Positions 52,600 to 61,224 of a DNA stretch of 64,000 nt are shown in pieces. Made by a program: the position numbers and the translations under genes. How positions within the stretch are numbered: the stretch's first letter is position 1; each line of letters starts with the position of its first letter. Location of the stretch: assembly GCF_002382885.1 (NCBI RefSeq), contig NZ_NWVL01000048.1, forward strand, positions 1 to 64,000, read 5' to 3'. This stretch comes from Streptomyces sp. WZ.A104. GTDB lineage: Bacteria; Actinomycetota; Actinomycetes; Streptomycetales; Streptomycetaceae. The notes below the pieces were generated by a model. That model was not told the origin of the DNA, searched no databases, and was given only the letters and a program-made list of their open reading frames with translations.

Positions 52600-53295
52600 G
52601 TGACACTTTCTGCCCCCACACTGCGACGCACCGCACCACCGGCACCCGGGCTTCCCGCCCGGGTGCCCACCGCGCGGCCCCCGGTGATCCGGGTGACCGC
52701 CGCCCGCCCGCCCCGGGCCCCCGCCGCCCGGCAGAACGACGGCCAGATCACCGACTGGGCCCTGGCGGCGGGCGGCGGGGACCGCGAGGCCGCCGACCGG
52801 TTCGTCCGGGCGACCTACGAGGACGTCCGCCGGTTCGTCGCCTACCTCAGCGCGGACGTCCCGGGCGCCGACGACCTGGCCCAGGAGACGTATCTGCGGG
52901 CGATGAGCGGGCTGGCCCGGTTCGCGGGCCGTTCCTGCGCCCGGACCTGGCTGATGTCCATCGCGCGGCGCGTCGTCGTCGACCGGTACCGCACCGCCGC
53001 CGCGCGCCCCCGTACCGCCGACACCGCGGACTGGCAGACCGCGGCCGAACGCGCCCAGCCCCGCCATCTGCCCGGGTTCGAGGAGTCCGTGGCGGTGCTG
53101 GACGCCCTGCGGCGACTGGACCCGGCGCGGCGCCAGGCGTTCGTCCTGACCCAGTTGCTGGGGCTGTCCTACGAGGACGCCGCGGCCGCCGCCGGATGCC
53201 CCATCGGTACGGTGCGCTCCCGTGTGGCGCGCGCCCGCCGCGAACTGGCCGTGCAGTGGCGCACCGAACCGGCCGACCCCGTACGCGTGGGATAG
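52600..53295 (+). CDS. ECF-family RNA polymerase sigma factor
   Basis: A 231-residue sigma factor. After a Pro/Ala-rich N-terminal extension (about 45 residues) come sigma region 2 (FVRATYEDVRRFVAYLSADV, DDLAQETYLRAM, FAGRSCARTWLMSIARR) and region 4 (LLGLSYEDAAAAAGCPIGTV, RSRVARARRELA). It resembles the SigC/ECF39-like groups by eye. No anti-sigma gene follows; the adjacent histidine-rich membrane protein may be functionally linked. The GTG at 52600 has a weak ribosome-binding site (AAGGG). A long terminator starts at its stop codon. Confidence 0.87.
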   Translation: MTLSAPTLRRTAPPAPGLPARVPTARPPVIRVTAARPPRAPAARQNDGQITDWALAAGGGDREAADRFVRATYEDVRRFVAYLSADVPGADDLAQETYLRAMSGLARFAGRSCARTWLMSIARRVVVDRYRTAAARPRTADTADWQTAAERAQPRHLPGFEESVAVLDALRRLDPARRQAFVLTQLLGLSYEDAAAAAGCPIGTVRSRVARARRELAVQWRTEPADPVRVG

Positions 53296-53356
53296 GCGGC
53301 GTTCCGGCGTCTCACCTCGCGGCCCGGATGCGGTCGGCCGCGAGGTGAAACGCCGC
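53296..53356 (+). terminator. Strong interrupted-stem terminator
   Basis: GCGGCGTT (53296-53303) pairs with AACGCCGC (53349-53356); inside, a perfect 13-bp stem (53312-53324 with 53336-53348) closes an 11-nt loop. It begins at the base after the sigma-factor stop. Confidence 0.85.
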
Positions 53357-53378
53357 TCGGCGGACGGTCGCGGACGCG

Positions 53379-53522
53379 GACGTCTACGAATCGGTCTCGA
53401 TCGTGGCACTGGTGTATCCGATGCAGGGCCCGGCGGGGATCTTCGGGCCGGGGTGCGAGACGTGTGCGCGGCTGGCCGTGGAGGAGGTCAACGGGCTTGG
53501 GGAACATCGGTACAGCCACTGA
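53379..53522 (+). pseudogene. Branched-chain/amide-type substrate-binding protein fragment
   Basis: The frame reads SVSIVALVYPMQGPAGIFGP then GCETCARLAVEEVNG before a stop at 53520. This is the N-terminal region of periplasmic binding proteins of the AmiC/UrtA/LivJ group (about 380 residues normally). No start codon, signal or remaining domain is present. It lies just after the sigma-factor terminator and is a deletion remnant. Confidence 0.6.
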
Positions 53523-53610
53523 CGCCAAGCACTTGATCATGGTCATGAGCTGAGCGTTGTGGCGTCCGGACGAGGTTGGGGGGACGCCGGAGTTCTGGAG
53601 TGCGGCGAAG

Positions 53611-53838
53611 TCAGCGTGGGCCACCTCGATGGCTTCGGGGTACGCCCTGGGCCTCCTCGAAGGCGGGGCGGACCTTGATACGGGTGCTGATCTTCTCGCT
53701 GAAGATCTTTTCTCGCTCGATGCCGTGCTTGGCGAGTGCGTCCAGTTGCGAGTCGAGCTCCTGCCCGAGCGTCGAGCAACGAGCGTAGCCGATACGGATG
53801 TCAGCGCTCGGCAGGTCCGGATCGACCGCGGCGGGCAC
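53611..53838 (-). pseudogene. Serine recombinase (resolvase/invertase) fragment
   Basis: From GTG 53838 the frame reads DIRIGYARCSTLGQELDSQL then DALAKHGIEREKIFSEKIST, the N-terminal catalytic domain of small serine recombinases with the nucleophilic Ser in YARCST. It loses similarity after about 65 residues and ends at 53611; the helix-turn-helix end is absent. A later stretch in another frame hints at a frameshift. It marks an old mobile element here. Confidence 0.72.
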
Positions 53839-54111
53839 CGGAGCCCCGGGGCGTCAGGGCTGGCCGGGCCCGAGGTCGGCCGGCGTCTGCACCCGCGGCT
53901 CCTTCGCGAGCTTCGGCACTCTGGTGAAGCGTCCGGTGTGATATGCGCTCGCGACCGCGGCGGAACGCGAGCGGAACGGCGAGCCGGGAGCCGCCTTGGA
54001 CCTCGGGCACGGATGGCGTTCGACGAGATCGGCTTCGACCCGGTGGGCGGAAAGGTGCTTGAGGTCCGTCATGAGCCCGGGTTCTCGCGCTGCCAGGCGT
54101 TCGGGATCTTC

Positions 54112-54131
54112 TGTACCTATGAGTATGTACA
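54112..54131. promoter_or_regulatory. Autoregulatory TetR operator
   Basis: TGTACCTATGAGTATGTACA: the arms TGTACnTA and TAnGTACA are perfect over an imperfect centre. It overlaps the expected promoter and ends 8 nt before the tetR ATG at 54140, the typical position for autorepression. Confidence 0.65.
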
Positions 54132-54139
54132 CTGCTTGC

Positions 54140-54715
54140 ATGAGCGCTGCGGAACGTCTTATCGAGAGCACTCGCGAACTGCTGTGGGAACGCGGTTACA
54201 CCGGCACCAGCCCGAAGGCGATCCAGCAGCGGGCCGGCGCCGGGCAAGGAAGCATGTACCACCACTTCGCTGGAAAACCGGACTTGGCGCTCGCCGCGAT
54301 CCGGCGCACCGCCGAGGAGATGCGCGCCAGGGCCGAGGAGCAGTTCTCCACACCGGGGACCGCGGTGGATCGCATCACCGCGTACCTGCGCCGGGAGCGG
54401 GACGTCCTCAAGGGCTGCCCGATCGGGCGCCTTACCCAGGACCCGGACGTCGTGGCCGACCCTGCGCTGCGGGCCCCCGTCGACGAAACCCTCGCCTGGC
54501 TGCGGGAACGCCTTGCCGACTTGCTGGCCGAGGGGCGCGAGCGCGGCGAACTGGGTGCCGCGCTGGACCCGCGGGCGACCGCGGCGGCTGTCGTCGCGGT
54601 ACTGCAAGGCGGCTACGTCCTGGCTCGCGCTGCCGACTCCGTGCAGCCGTTCGACCAGGCGATCACTGGGGTGCTGGGCCTCCTGGCCGCACAAATCTCC
54701 ACCACCCACGAGTAG
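54140..54715 (+). CDS. TetR-family transcriptional regulator
   Basis: A 191-residue regulator with the N-terminal helix-turn-helix (RLIESTRELLWERGYTGTSP, AIQQRAGAGQGSMYHHFAGK) and a ligand-binding C-terminal domain with Cys in LKGCPIGRL. This matches the YcdC/LmrA-type TetR_C group that often sits with cupin and DUF genes. The ATG at 54140 begins the domain; ATG 54119 is possible but lies inside the operator. The cupin gene follows 16 nt later, so both are probably controlled by the palindrome. Confidence 0.88.
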   Translation: MSAAERLIESTRELLWERGYTGTSPKAIQQRAGAGQGSMYHHFAGKPDLALAAIRRTAEEMRARAEEQFSTPGTAVDRITAYLRRERDVLKGCPIGRLTQDPDVVADPALRAPVDETLAWLRERLADLLAEGRERGELGAALDPRATAAAVVAVLQGGYVLARAADSVQPFDQAITGVLGLLAAQISTTHE

Positions 54716-54731
54716 AGAGGTCCTGCGTTTC

Positions 54732-55142
54732 ATGCGTGTCTCCCGTACGCCGCAGCCCACCGCCGTCGCACCACCCGAATGGGTTTCCGGCGCGGCATGG
54801 GTCGAGGAGCTCGCCGCGCCCGAGGAACCCTCGCGCTTCCGGGTTGACAGCGTTCACTTCGCGCCGGGCGCCCGCACCGCGTGGCATCGCCACCCCCTCG
54901 GCCAGGTTCTGCACGTCACCGAGGGGACCGGGCTCGTCCAGTGCCGCGGCGGAGAGGTGCACACCATTCGCGCCGGAGACACTGTGCGCGTCGCGCCGGG
55001 CGAGTGGCATTGGCACGGCGCCTCTCCCAGCACCTTCATGACGCATCTGGCCATCCAGGAAGTCGCCGAGGACGGCACCGAAGCCGAACGCGGCCCCCAT
55101 GTCACCGAGGCCGAATACCTCACCGGCCTGCTCGCCCACTGA
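54732..55142 (+). CDS. Cupin-domain protein
   Basis: A 136-residue single-domain cupin. Both motifs are present: HFAPGARTAWHRHPLGQVLH with the His-x-His pair and the later GEWHWHGA, giving metal ligands. This is the layout of the mandelonitrile-lyase/YhhW-like small cupins whose role is usually unknown. AGAGAGG lies 12 nt before the ATG at 54732. It is the second gene of the TetR operon and is followed 28 nt later by the DUF4865 gene. Confidence 0.87.
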   Translation: MRVSRTPQPTAVAPPEWVSGAAWVEELAAPEEPSRFRVDSVHFAPGARTAWHRHPLGQVLHVTEGTGLVQCRGGEVHTIRAGDTVRVAPGEWHWHGASPSTFMTHLAIQEVAEDGTEAERGPHVTEAEYLTGLLAH

Positions 55143-55170
55143 TTACCCACGAAGAAGGGCAGTATCGTCC

Positions 55171-55785
55171 GTGTACGCAAAGCAGTACGAGATCACCTTG
55201 CCCGCCGACTACGACATGAAGATCATCCGTAAGCGGGTCGCCGAGGGCGGCCAGTTCCTCGACGACCGGGCAGGACTGGGTCTGAAGGCGTATGTCATCC
55301 GTGAACGCGGCATCGACGGCTCGCCGGTCAACCAGTACGCCCCCTTCTACCTGTGGAACGACACCGGTGAGATGGCTCACTTCCTCGTCGGTGGCGGAGG
55401 ATTCCAGAACATCGTTCGGGACTTCGGCCGCCCCGTCGCCCGGCATTGGGCCGGCATTGCCTGCCATGCCGGCCCCGCCCGCTCAGCACCTCCCAAGGCA
55501 GCCTCGCGCCGTCTCGTCCCGATACCTTCCGACGCGGACCTGGACGGCACCGGACTGGGCCTGTCCGCACTGATCGAGCGGGAGGTCGAACAACTTCGAC
55601 GGCTCTCCGGGCATGACGGCGTACACACCGCTGCACTGGCCGTCGACCCTCACCATTGGCAGCTGCTGCGGTTCGTGGTGTGGGCGGACTCCTCCGCGCC
55701 GGACGAGGAGGCGACCGAGCGCTACGAGGTGCTGCACCTGTCTGCCCCCGGCCTGGGTGACCTGCCGGAGGGACAGGGCTGGTAG
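55171..55785 (+). CDS. DUF4865 family protein
   Basis: A 204-residue protein starting MYAKQYEITLPADYDMKIIR (the GTG at 55171 codes the first Met), with FLDDRAGLGLKAYVIRERGI and QYAPFYLWNDTGEMAHFLVG, the DUF4865 signature. TetR, cupin and DUF4865 genes form one operon in many bacteria; a role in handling a reactive small molecule is inferred. AAGAAGGG lies about 10 nt upstream. The last 50 residues are rich in acidic and aromatic residues. Confidence 0.85.
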   Translation: MYAKQYEITLPADYDMKIIRKRVAEGGQFLDDRAGLGLKAYVIRERGIDGSPVNQYAPFYLWNDTGEMAHFLVGGGGFQNIVRDFGRPVARHWAGIACHAGPARSAPPKAASRRLVPIPSDADLDGTGLGLSALIEREVEQLRRLSGHDGVHTAALAVDPHHWQLLRFVVWADSSAPDEEATERYEVLHLSAPGLGDLPEGQGW

Positions 55786-56364
55786 CGCCTGCTCCCCGCG
55801 ATCGCCGCCGTCCGCTACGCCAACTCCTCGTCCTCGTCCTCGTCCAGCTCGGGGGCGTCCGGGTCGCGCAGCGGACGCAGGCCCTGGCGCGGGGTGGAGG
55901 GGGTGAAGCTGCAGCGGCCCAGGACGTTGGGGTTCTTGAACTTCAGCGGGGAGAGGCGGACCGGGAGGCGCTGAGCGTGTGCCGGCGGCGGAGCGGCGCG
56001 ACCAACGCCAGCAGCATCGCGCGCCGCTGCCCGATCCGCGCGCGCCACCTCCGGGCCCGCGCCCCGTGGGCCCGGTGTCTCTCCTGCCGTGCCCGGCACC
56101 GGGTGGCTCTCCCGCCCCCGGTGTCTCTCCAGTGGTCGGCCGCCCCGGCCGGAAGTGCCCGCCCCCGGCCGTGGCCGACGACTGCCCCGCGCGGGCCCGG
56201 CCGCCGGGAGCCTCACCGAGGGTCCGGGGGCGGTGTGCAGGCGACGTAACCGGTGTTGTTCGCCCGGTGTCATCCCTGGGTAACGGGCCTTTCCTAGATT
56301 CGGGGGTGCCCGCTGCCCACCCCGCGTCCCTCCGGGAACGCCCGACCCCCGAAGGGCCCCGCCC
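55786..56364. other. Intergenic region with a possible minus-strand gene tail
   Basis: A minus-strand frame running from about 55985 to a stop at 55815 reads PLKFKNPNVLGRCSFTPSTP and ends DAPELDEDEDEELA. It has gene-like composition, but no start codon or ribosome-binding site was found, so it may be the 3' end of a lost gene. On the plus strand TAGATT (56295-56300) is a possible -10 for the nitrate reductase gene. Nothing else was recognised in the remaining GC-rich sequence. Confidence 0.4.
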
Positions 56365-59300
56365 ATGACCGTGCCGACCCTGCCTCCGTACGCCCCCGCC
56401 ACCGACCGGGTGCGTACGGTCTGCTCGTACTGCGGTGTCGGCTGCGGGATCGTCCTGGACATCGCCACCGGCCCCGACGGCCGCCGGGGTGTGCTGAAGG
56501 CCTCGGGGGACAAGGAGCATCCGTCGAACGCCGGCCGGCTGTGCACCAAGGGAGCGACCGGCGCGGACCTGCTCGCCGCACCGGGGCGGCTCACCACGGC
56601 CCTGACCCGGGCCGACCGCAGCGAGCAGCCCGTCCCGCTCGGCCGGGACGCCGCGATCGCGGAGACCGCGCGTCGGCTGCGGTCCGTGCTGGACACCCAC
56701 GGCCCGGACGCGGTGGCGTTCTACGTCTCCGGCCAGATGACGCTGGAGGCGCAGTACCTCGCCAACAAGCTGGCCAAGGGCTTCATCGGGACCAACACCA
56801 TCGAGTCCAACTCCCGTCTGTGCATGGCGAGTGCGGGCAGCGGCTACAAACTGTCCCTGGGCGCGGACGGGCCGCCCGGCTCCTACGAGGACTTCGCCCA
56901 CGCCGACGTCTTCCTCGTCACCGGGGCCAACATGGCCGACTGCCATCCGATCCTGTTCCTGCGGATGATGGAGCGGGTCAAGGCGGGTGCGAAGCTGATC
57001 GTCGTCGACCCCCGGCGCAACGCCACCGCCGCCAAGGCCGACCTGTACCTGCGCATCCGCCCCGGTACCGACCTGGCCCTCCTCAACGGGCTGCTGCACC
57101 TCCTCGTCGAGAACGGCCACACCGACCCCGGGTTCATCGCCGAGCACACCGACGGCTGGGAGGCGATGCCCGCCTTCCTGCGCGACTACCCGCCCGCCAC
57201 CGTGGCCGGCATCACCGGCATCCCCGAGGCCGACATCCGACAGGCGGCCCGCTGGATCGGCGAGGCGGGCGAGTGGATGAGCTGCTGGACGATGGGGCTC
57301 AACCAGAGCACGCACGGCACCTGGAACACCAACGCGCTCGTCAACCTCCACCTGGCGACCGGGGCCATCTGCCGCCCCGGCAGCGGCCCGTTCTCGCTCA
57401 CCGGCCAGCCCAACGCCATGGGCGGGCGCGAGATGGGCTACATGGGCCCGGGACTGCCCGGCCAGCGATCGGTGCTCGACGCCGATGACCGGGCCTTCAC
57501 CGAGGAGCTGTGGGGGCTGGAACCCGGGACGCTGCGCGCGGACGGATCGGGCAGCGGCACCGTCGACATGTTCCGGCGGATGGCCGAGGGGGAGATCAAG
57601 GCCTGCTGGATCATCTGCACCAACCCGGTCGCCTCGGTCGCCAACCGCAGGACCGTCATCGAGGGCCTGGAGGCCGCCGAATTCGTCGTGACCCAGGACG
57701 TGTTCGCCGACACCGAGACCAACGCGTACGCCGATGTCGTGCTGCCCGCCGCGCTCTGGGCCGAGTCCGAGGGCGTGATGATCAACTCGGAGCGCACGCT
57801 GACCCTCTCCCGCCGCGCCACCGATCCGCCGGGCGAGGCATGGCCGGACTGGCGCATCATCGCGGCGGTGGCCTGCGCCATGGGGTACGAGGATGCCTTC
57901 GGCTACACGAGCGCCGAGGAGATCTTCGCCGAGATCACCCGGGCGTGGAACCCGCGCACCGGCTACGACCTGCGCGGAGTGACGTACGAGCGGCTGCGCG
58001 AGACCCCCGTGCAGTGGCCCAGCGCCGCGGTCGACGGCCCCGCCCGCAACCCCGTGCGGTACCTCAACGACGGCGTGAGCCAGGAGCGGGCCGTACGGCC
58101 CGACGGCAGCGTGCCGAGGCTCGCCTTCCCGCTGCCCGGCGGCCGCGCCGTCTTCCACGCCCGCCCGCATCTGCCCCCGGCCGAAATGCCCGACGAGGAC
58201 TTCCCGTTCGTCCTCAACACCGGGCGGCTCCAGCACCAGTGGCACACCCTGACCAAGACCGCGAAGATCGGCAAGCTGAACCGGCTCGACCCCGGCCCGT
58301 TCGTGGAGATCCACCCGGAGGACGCTGCCGCCCTCGGACTGGCCGAGGGCGACGGCGTCGAGGTCGCCTCGCGGCGCGGCCGTGCGGTGCTCCCGGCCCG
58401 GATCACCGACCGGGTCCGGACGGGGGAGTGCTTCGCCCCGTTCCACTGGAACGACCTGTTCGGGGAGTACCTCGGCGTGAACGCCGTGACCAACGACGCG
58501 GTCGACCCGATCTCCTTCCAGCCCGAACTGAAGGTCTGCGCGGTACGGCTGGCGAAGGTGGCCGCCCCGGCGGTGCCACGGAACGGCCAGGAGCGGCAAC
58601 GGCCCGCGTTCACGGCCGCCTTCGGGCTCGCGGACACCGCCCCGCCCGTCCTCACCGACCCGGAACGCCGCTATCTGGCCGGGTTCCTGGCGGGCCTCGG
58701 CGACCGGCCGTCGGGCACTCCGGTGCTCCCCGAGCACGCCCCGTTCGCCCCGGACCACGCCCTGTGGGTCAACGGGGTGCTGGCGGGCACCTACTCCCGG
58801 CTCCCCGCCGCCGAGCCCGCGCCCACCGCACCCCCGGAACCCGGCCCGGACAGGGACGAGGGCAGGCCCGTCGTGGTGCTCTGGGCCTCGCAGACCGGCA
58901 ACGCCGAGGAGGTCGCCGCCTCGGCCGCGCGCACCCTGGCCGCCGAGGGGCACCGCACCTCGCTCCTGGGCATGGACGAGGGGACGCCGGAGGCCCTGCC
59001 GCGCCCTGCCGATCTCCTCGTCGTCACCAGCACCTTCGGCGACGGCGACGCCCCCGACAACGGCTCCGGCTTCTGGGAGTCGCTCAACGCCCCCGAAAGC
59101 CCCCGCCTGGAGGGCGTCCGCTACGCCGTTCTCGCGCTCGGGGACTCCTCGTACGACGACTTCTGCGGCCACGGCCGCCGCCTGGACGAACGGTTCGGGG
59201 AGCTGGGCGCGGAGCGGCTGGTCCCGCGTACCGACTGCGAACCCGACTACGAACAGCCCGTGGACCAGTGGCTCAAGGAGGTCCGGGCCGCGCTTGAGGC

Positions 59301-60504
59301 GCCGACGGAGTCGACGGAGGCGCTGGAGGCCAACGCGGCCCCGGCCGGGCGTGCCCCGGCACCCCGGCCCCCGGCCGTCCCCGCCCGCGCCGTCCCCGTC
59401 CCCGCCCTCCTCACCGGGAACCGGCTGCTGAGCCTGCCCGGCGCGACGAAGGAGGTCCGCGCGTTCACGCTCGACACCCGGCACGGGGACAGCCCGCTGA
59501 CCTACGAGGCCGGGGACGCCCTCGGAGTGCAGCCGCTCAACTGCCCCGAGCTGGTCGCCGAATGGCTGGCCGCCACCGGCCTGGACCCCGCCGACGGGGT
59601 GGACGTCCCCGGCCACGGCCAGGTCGCGCTCGACGAGGCCCTCCGCCGCCACCTCGACATCACCCGCATCACCCCGGACCTGTTGCGCCTGGTCGCCGAC
59701 CACACCGGGGACCGGACCCTGAAGAAGCTGCTGCGCCCGGACAACAAGGGCGAGCGGGACCGGTGGACATGGGGCAGGCAGGCCGTCGACGTCCTCGCCG
59801 AGCACCCCGTCCGGGCCACGGCCGCCGAGTGGGCCGCCGTGCTCAAACCGCTGCGACCGCGGCTGTACTCCATAGCCTCCAGCCCGCTCGTCGACCCTAA
59901 CCGGATGCGCCTGACGGTCTCCGTGATCCGCTACGAGAGCCACCGCGGCCGGACACGCAAGGGTGTGGCCTCCACCTTCCTCGCCGACGCCGCGCCGGAC
60001 AGTCCCGTGCCGGTCTTCGTCCAGCGCAACGAGCGCTTCCGCCCGCCCGCCGACCCGGCCACCCCGATGGTCATGGTGGGGCCCGGAACCGGGGTCGCCC
60101 CGTTCCTGGGCTTCCTGGAGGAGCGCCGGGCGCTGGGGCACTCCGGTGCCAACTGGCTGTTCTTCGGCGAGCAGCACCGGGCCACCGACTTCTACTACCG
60201 TGAGGAACTCGACGCACTGCGCCGAGCGGGTACGCTCACCCGGCTGGACACCGCGTTCTCCCGCGACCAGCGGGCCAAGGTCTACGTCCAGGACCGGATG
60301 CGTGAGCACGGCGCCCAGCTCTGGTCCTGGCTGCGTGAGGGGGCCCACTTCTACGTCTGCGGTGATGCCTCCCGGATGGCCAAGGACGTCGACCGTGCCC
60401 TGCGCGACATCGCGGTCGCCCACGGGGGTCTCGACCCCGAGGCGGCGGCGGTCCAGGTCAAGCAGCTGGCCTCGGACCGCAGATACGTGCGTGACGTGTA
60501 CTGA
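56365..60504 (+). CDS. Assimilatory nitrate reductase fused to CysJ-like flavoprotein reductase
   Basis: A 1379-residue soluble enzyme. Residues 15-720 are a molybdopterin oxidoreductase with an N-terminal [4Fe-4S] site (C20, C23, C27, C60 in CSYCGVGCG and LCTKG) and the Mo-bis-MGD parts; ESNSRLCMASAG supplies the cofactor Cys ligand region typical of NasC/NarB nitrate reductases. Residues about 835-975 are a flavodoxin domain (WASQTGNAEEVAAS), and about 1020-1379 an FAD/NADPH reductase (RLYSIASSP, GPGTGVAPFLGF, YVCGDASRMAKDV). It can probably reduce nitrate with NADPH on its own. Fusions of this kind are known in actinobacteria. TAGATT upstream may be the -10. Confidence 0.92.
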   Translation: MTVPTLPPYAPATDRVRTVCSYCGVGCGIVLDIATGPDGRRGVLKASGDKEHPSNAGRLCTKGATGADLLAAPGRLTTALTRADRSEQPVPLGRDAAIAETARRLRSVLDTHGPDAVAFYVSGQMTLEAQYLANKLAKGFIGTNTIESNSRLCMASAGSGYKLSLGADGPPGSYEDFAHADVFLVTGANMADCHPILFLRMMERVKAGAKLIVVDPRRNATAAKADLYLRIRPGTDLALLNGLLHLLVENGHTDPGFIAEHTDGWEAMPAFLRDYPPATVAGITGIPEADIRQAARWIGEAGEWMSCWTMGLNQSTHGTWNTNALVNLHLATGAICRPGSGPFSLTGQPNAMGGREMGYMGPGLPGQRSVLDADDRAFTEELWGLEPGTLRADGSGSGTVDMFRRMAEGEIKACWIICTNPVASVANRRTVIEGLEAAEFVVTQDVFADTETNAYADVVLPAALWAESEGVMINSERTLTLSRRATDPPGEAWPDWRIIAAVACAMGYEDAFGYTSAEEIFAEITRAWNPRTGYDLRGVTYERLRETPVQWPSAAVDGPARNPVRYLNDGVSQERAVRPDGSVPRLAFPLPGGRAVFHARPHLPPAEMPDEDFPFVLNTGRLQHQWHTLTKTAKIGKLNRLDPGPFVEIHPEDAAALGLAEGDGVEVASRRGRAVLPARITDRVRTGECFAPFHWNDLFGEYLGVNAVTNDAVDPISFQPELKVCAVRLAKVAAPAVPRNGQERQRPAFTAAFGLADTAPPVLTDPERRYLAGFLAGLGDRPSGTPVLPEHAPFAPDHALWVNGVLAGTYSRLPAAEPAPTAPPEPGPDRDEGRPVVVLWASQTGNAEEVAASAARTLAAEGHRTSLLGMDEGTPEALPRPADLLVVTSTFGDGDAPDNGSGFWESLNAPESPRLEGVRYAVLALGDSSYDDFCGHGRRLDERFGELGAERLVPRTDCEPDYEQPVDQWLKEVRAALEAPTESTEALEANAAPAGRAPAPRPPAVPARAVPVPALLTGNRLLSLPGATKEVRAFTLDTRHGDSPLTYEAGDALGVQPLNCPELVAEWLAATGLDPADGVDVPGHGQVALDEALRRHLDITRITPDLLRLVADHTGDRTLKKLLRPDNKGERDRWTWGRQAVDVLAEHPVRATAAEWAAVLKPLRPRLYSIASSPLVDPNRMRLTVSVIRYESHRGRTRKGVASTFLADAAPDSPVPVFVQRNERFRPPADPATPMVMVGPGTGVAPFLGFLEERRALGHSGANWLFFGEQHRATDFYYREELDALRRAGTLTRLDTAFSRDQRAKVYVQDRMREHGAQLWSWLREGAHFYVCGDASRMAKDVDRALRDIAVAHGGLDPEAAAVQVKQLASDRRYVRDVY

Positions 60505-60525
60505 CCGAGGTGAAAGGGCGTGGCC

Positions 60526-61083
60526 ATGGGGTGGACGGAAGTACCGGTGGACGCGGAACCGGCCCCGGGGGCGGTCCTGCTGAGCGGTATCCCCGGCAGC
60601 GGCAAGAGCACGGTGGCCGCCGCGCTCGCCGCCCGGTTCGCCGCCTCGGCCCACATCGAGGTGGACGCCCTCCAGGACCTCATCGTCTCCGGCGGCCGGT
60701 GGCCCGCACCGGAGCCGGACGATGAGGCGGACCGGCAGATCTTCCTCCGGGCCCGCAACGCCTGCCTGCTGGCGGACAGTTTCGCCGCCGCGGGCTTTCT
60801 GCCGGTCATCGACGACGTGGTCGTACGCCGGGCCCACCTCGACTTCTACCGACGGCGGATCGCCCTCGGGCCGCTGCACTTCGTGGTGCTCACCCCGGGC
60901 GCGGCGAAGGCGGGGGAGCGCAACCTCGCCCGGGACAAGGCGCTCACGACGGACTGGTCGTTCCTGGAGAGGGCGATGTGCGCCGAGGTGGCCGACGCGG
61001 GCGTCCGGATCGACAACTCCGAGCTGACGGTGGCGGAGACGGTGGACGCGGTCCTGGCGGCGACGGGGCTCGTCACCCCCTGA
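60526..61083 (+). CDS. Small P-loop kinase-like protein
   Basis: A 185-residue AAA/P-loop protein with Walker A GIPGSGKST near the N-terminus, VDALQDLIVSGGRW and a charged RRRIALGPLHFVVLTPGAAK region, of the type that phosphorylates small molecules or antibiotics (for instance chloramphenicol 3-O-phosphotransferase-like proteins). It follows the nitrate reductase gene by 21 nt and could share its transcript, but a link with nitrate is not evident. AAAGGG 8 nt before the ATG at 60526; the upstream GTG is too close to it. Confidence 0.78.
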   Translation: MGWTEVPVDAEPAPGAVLLSGIPGSGKSTVAAALAARFAASAHIEVDALQDLIVSGGRWPAPEPDDEADRQIFLRARNACLLADSFAAAGFLPVIDDVVVRRAHLDFYRRRIALGPLHFVVLTPGAAKAGERNLARDKALTTDWSFLERAMCAEVADAGVRIDNSELTVAETVDAVLAATGLVTP

Positions 61084-61224
61084 GCCGTCGGCGCGACCGC
61101 GTTGTCAGACCCTCGTCCTACGGTGGTGACATCTATCCGCGCTGCTGGCTGCTGCGCTGCTGGATCGTCCCGCCCGGCTGCTCCCGGGCGGGACGCACAC
61201 CTGACTGTGTACCAAGGGCTGTCC

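Noticed and set aside
55483..60879. 1798-codon open frame on the minus strand opposite the nitrate reductase
   Set aside because: It is a mirror of high-GC coding on the other strand, with repetitive Gly/Arg/Val composition, no start signal and no recognisable domains.
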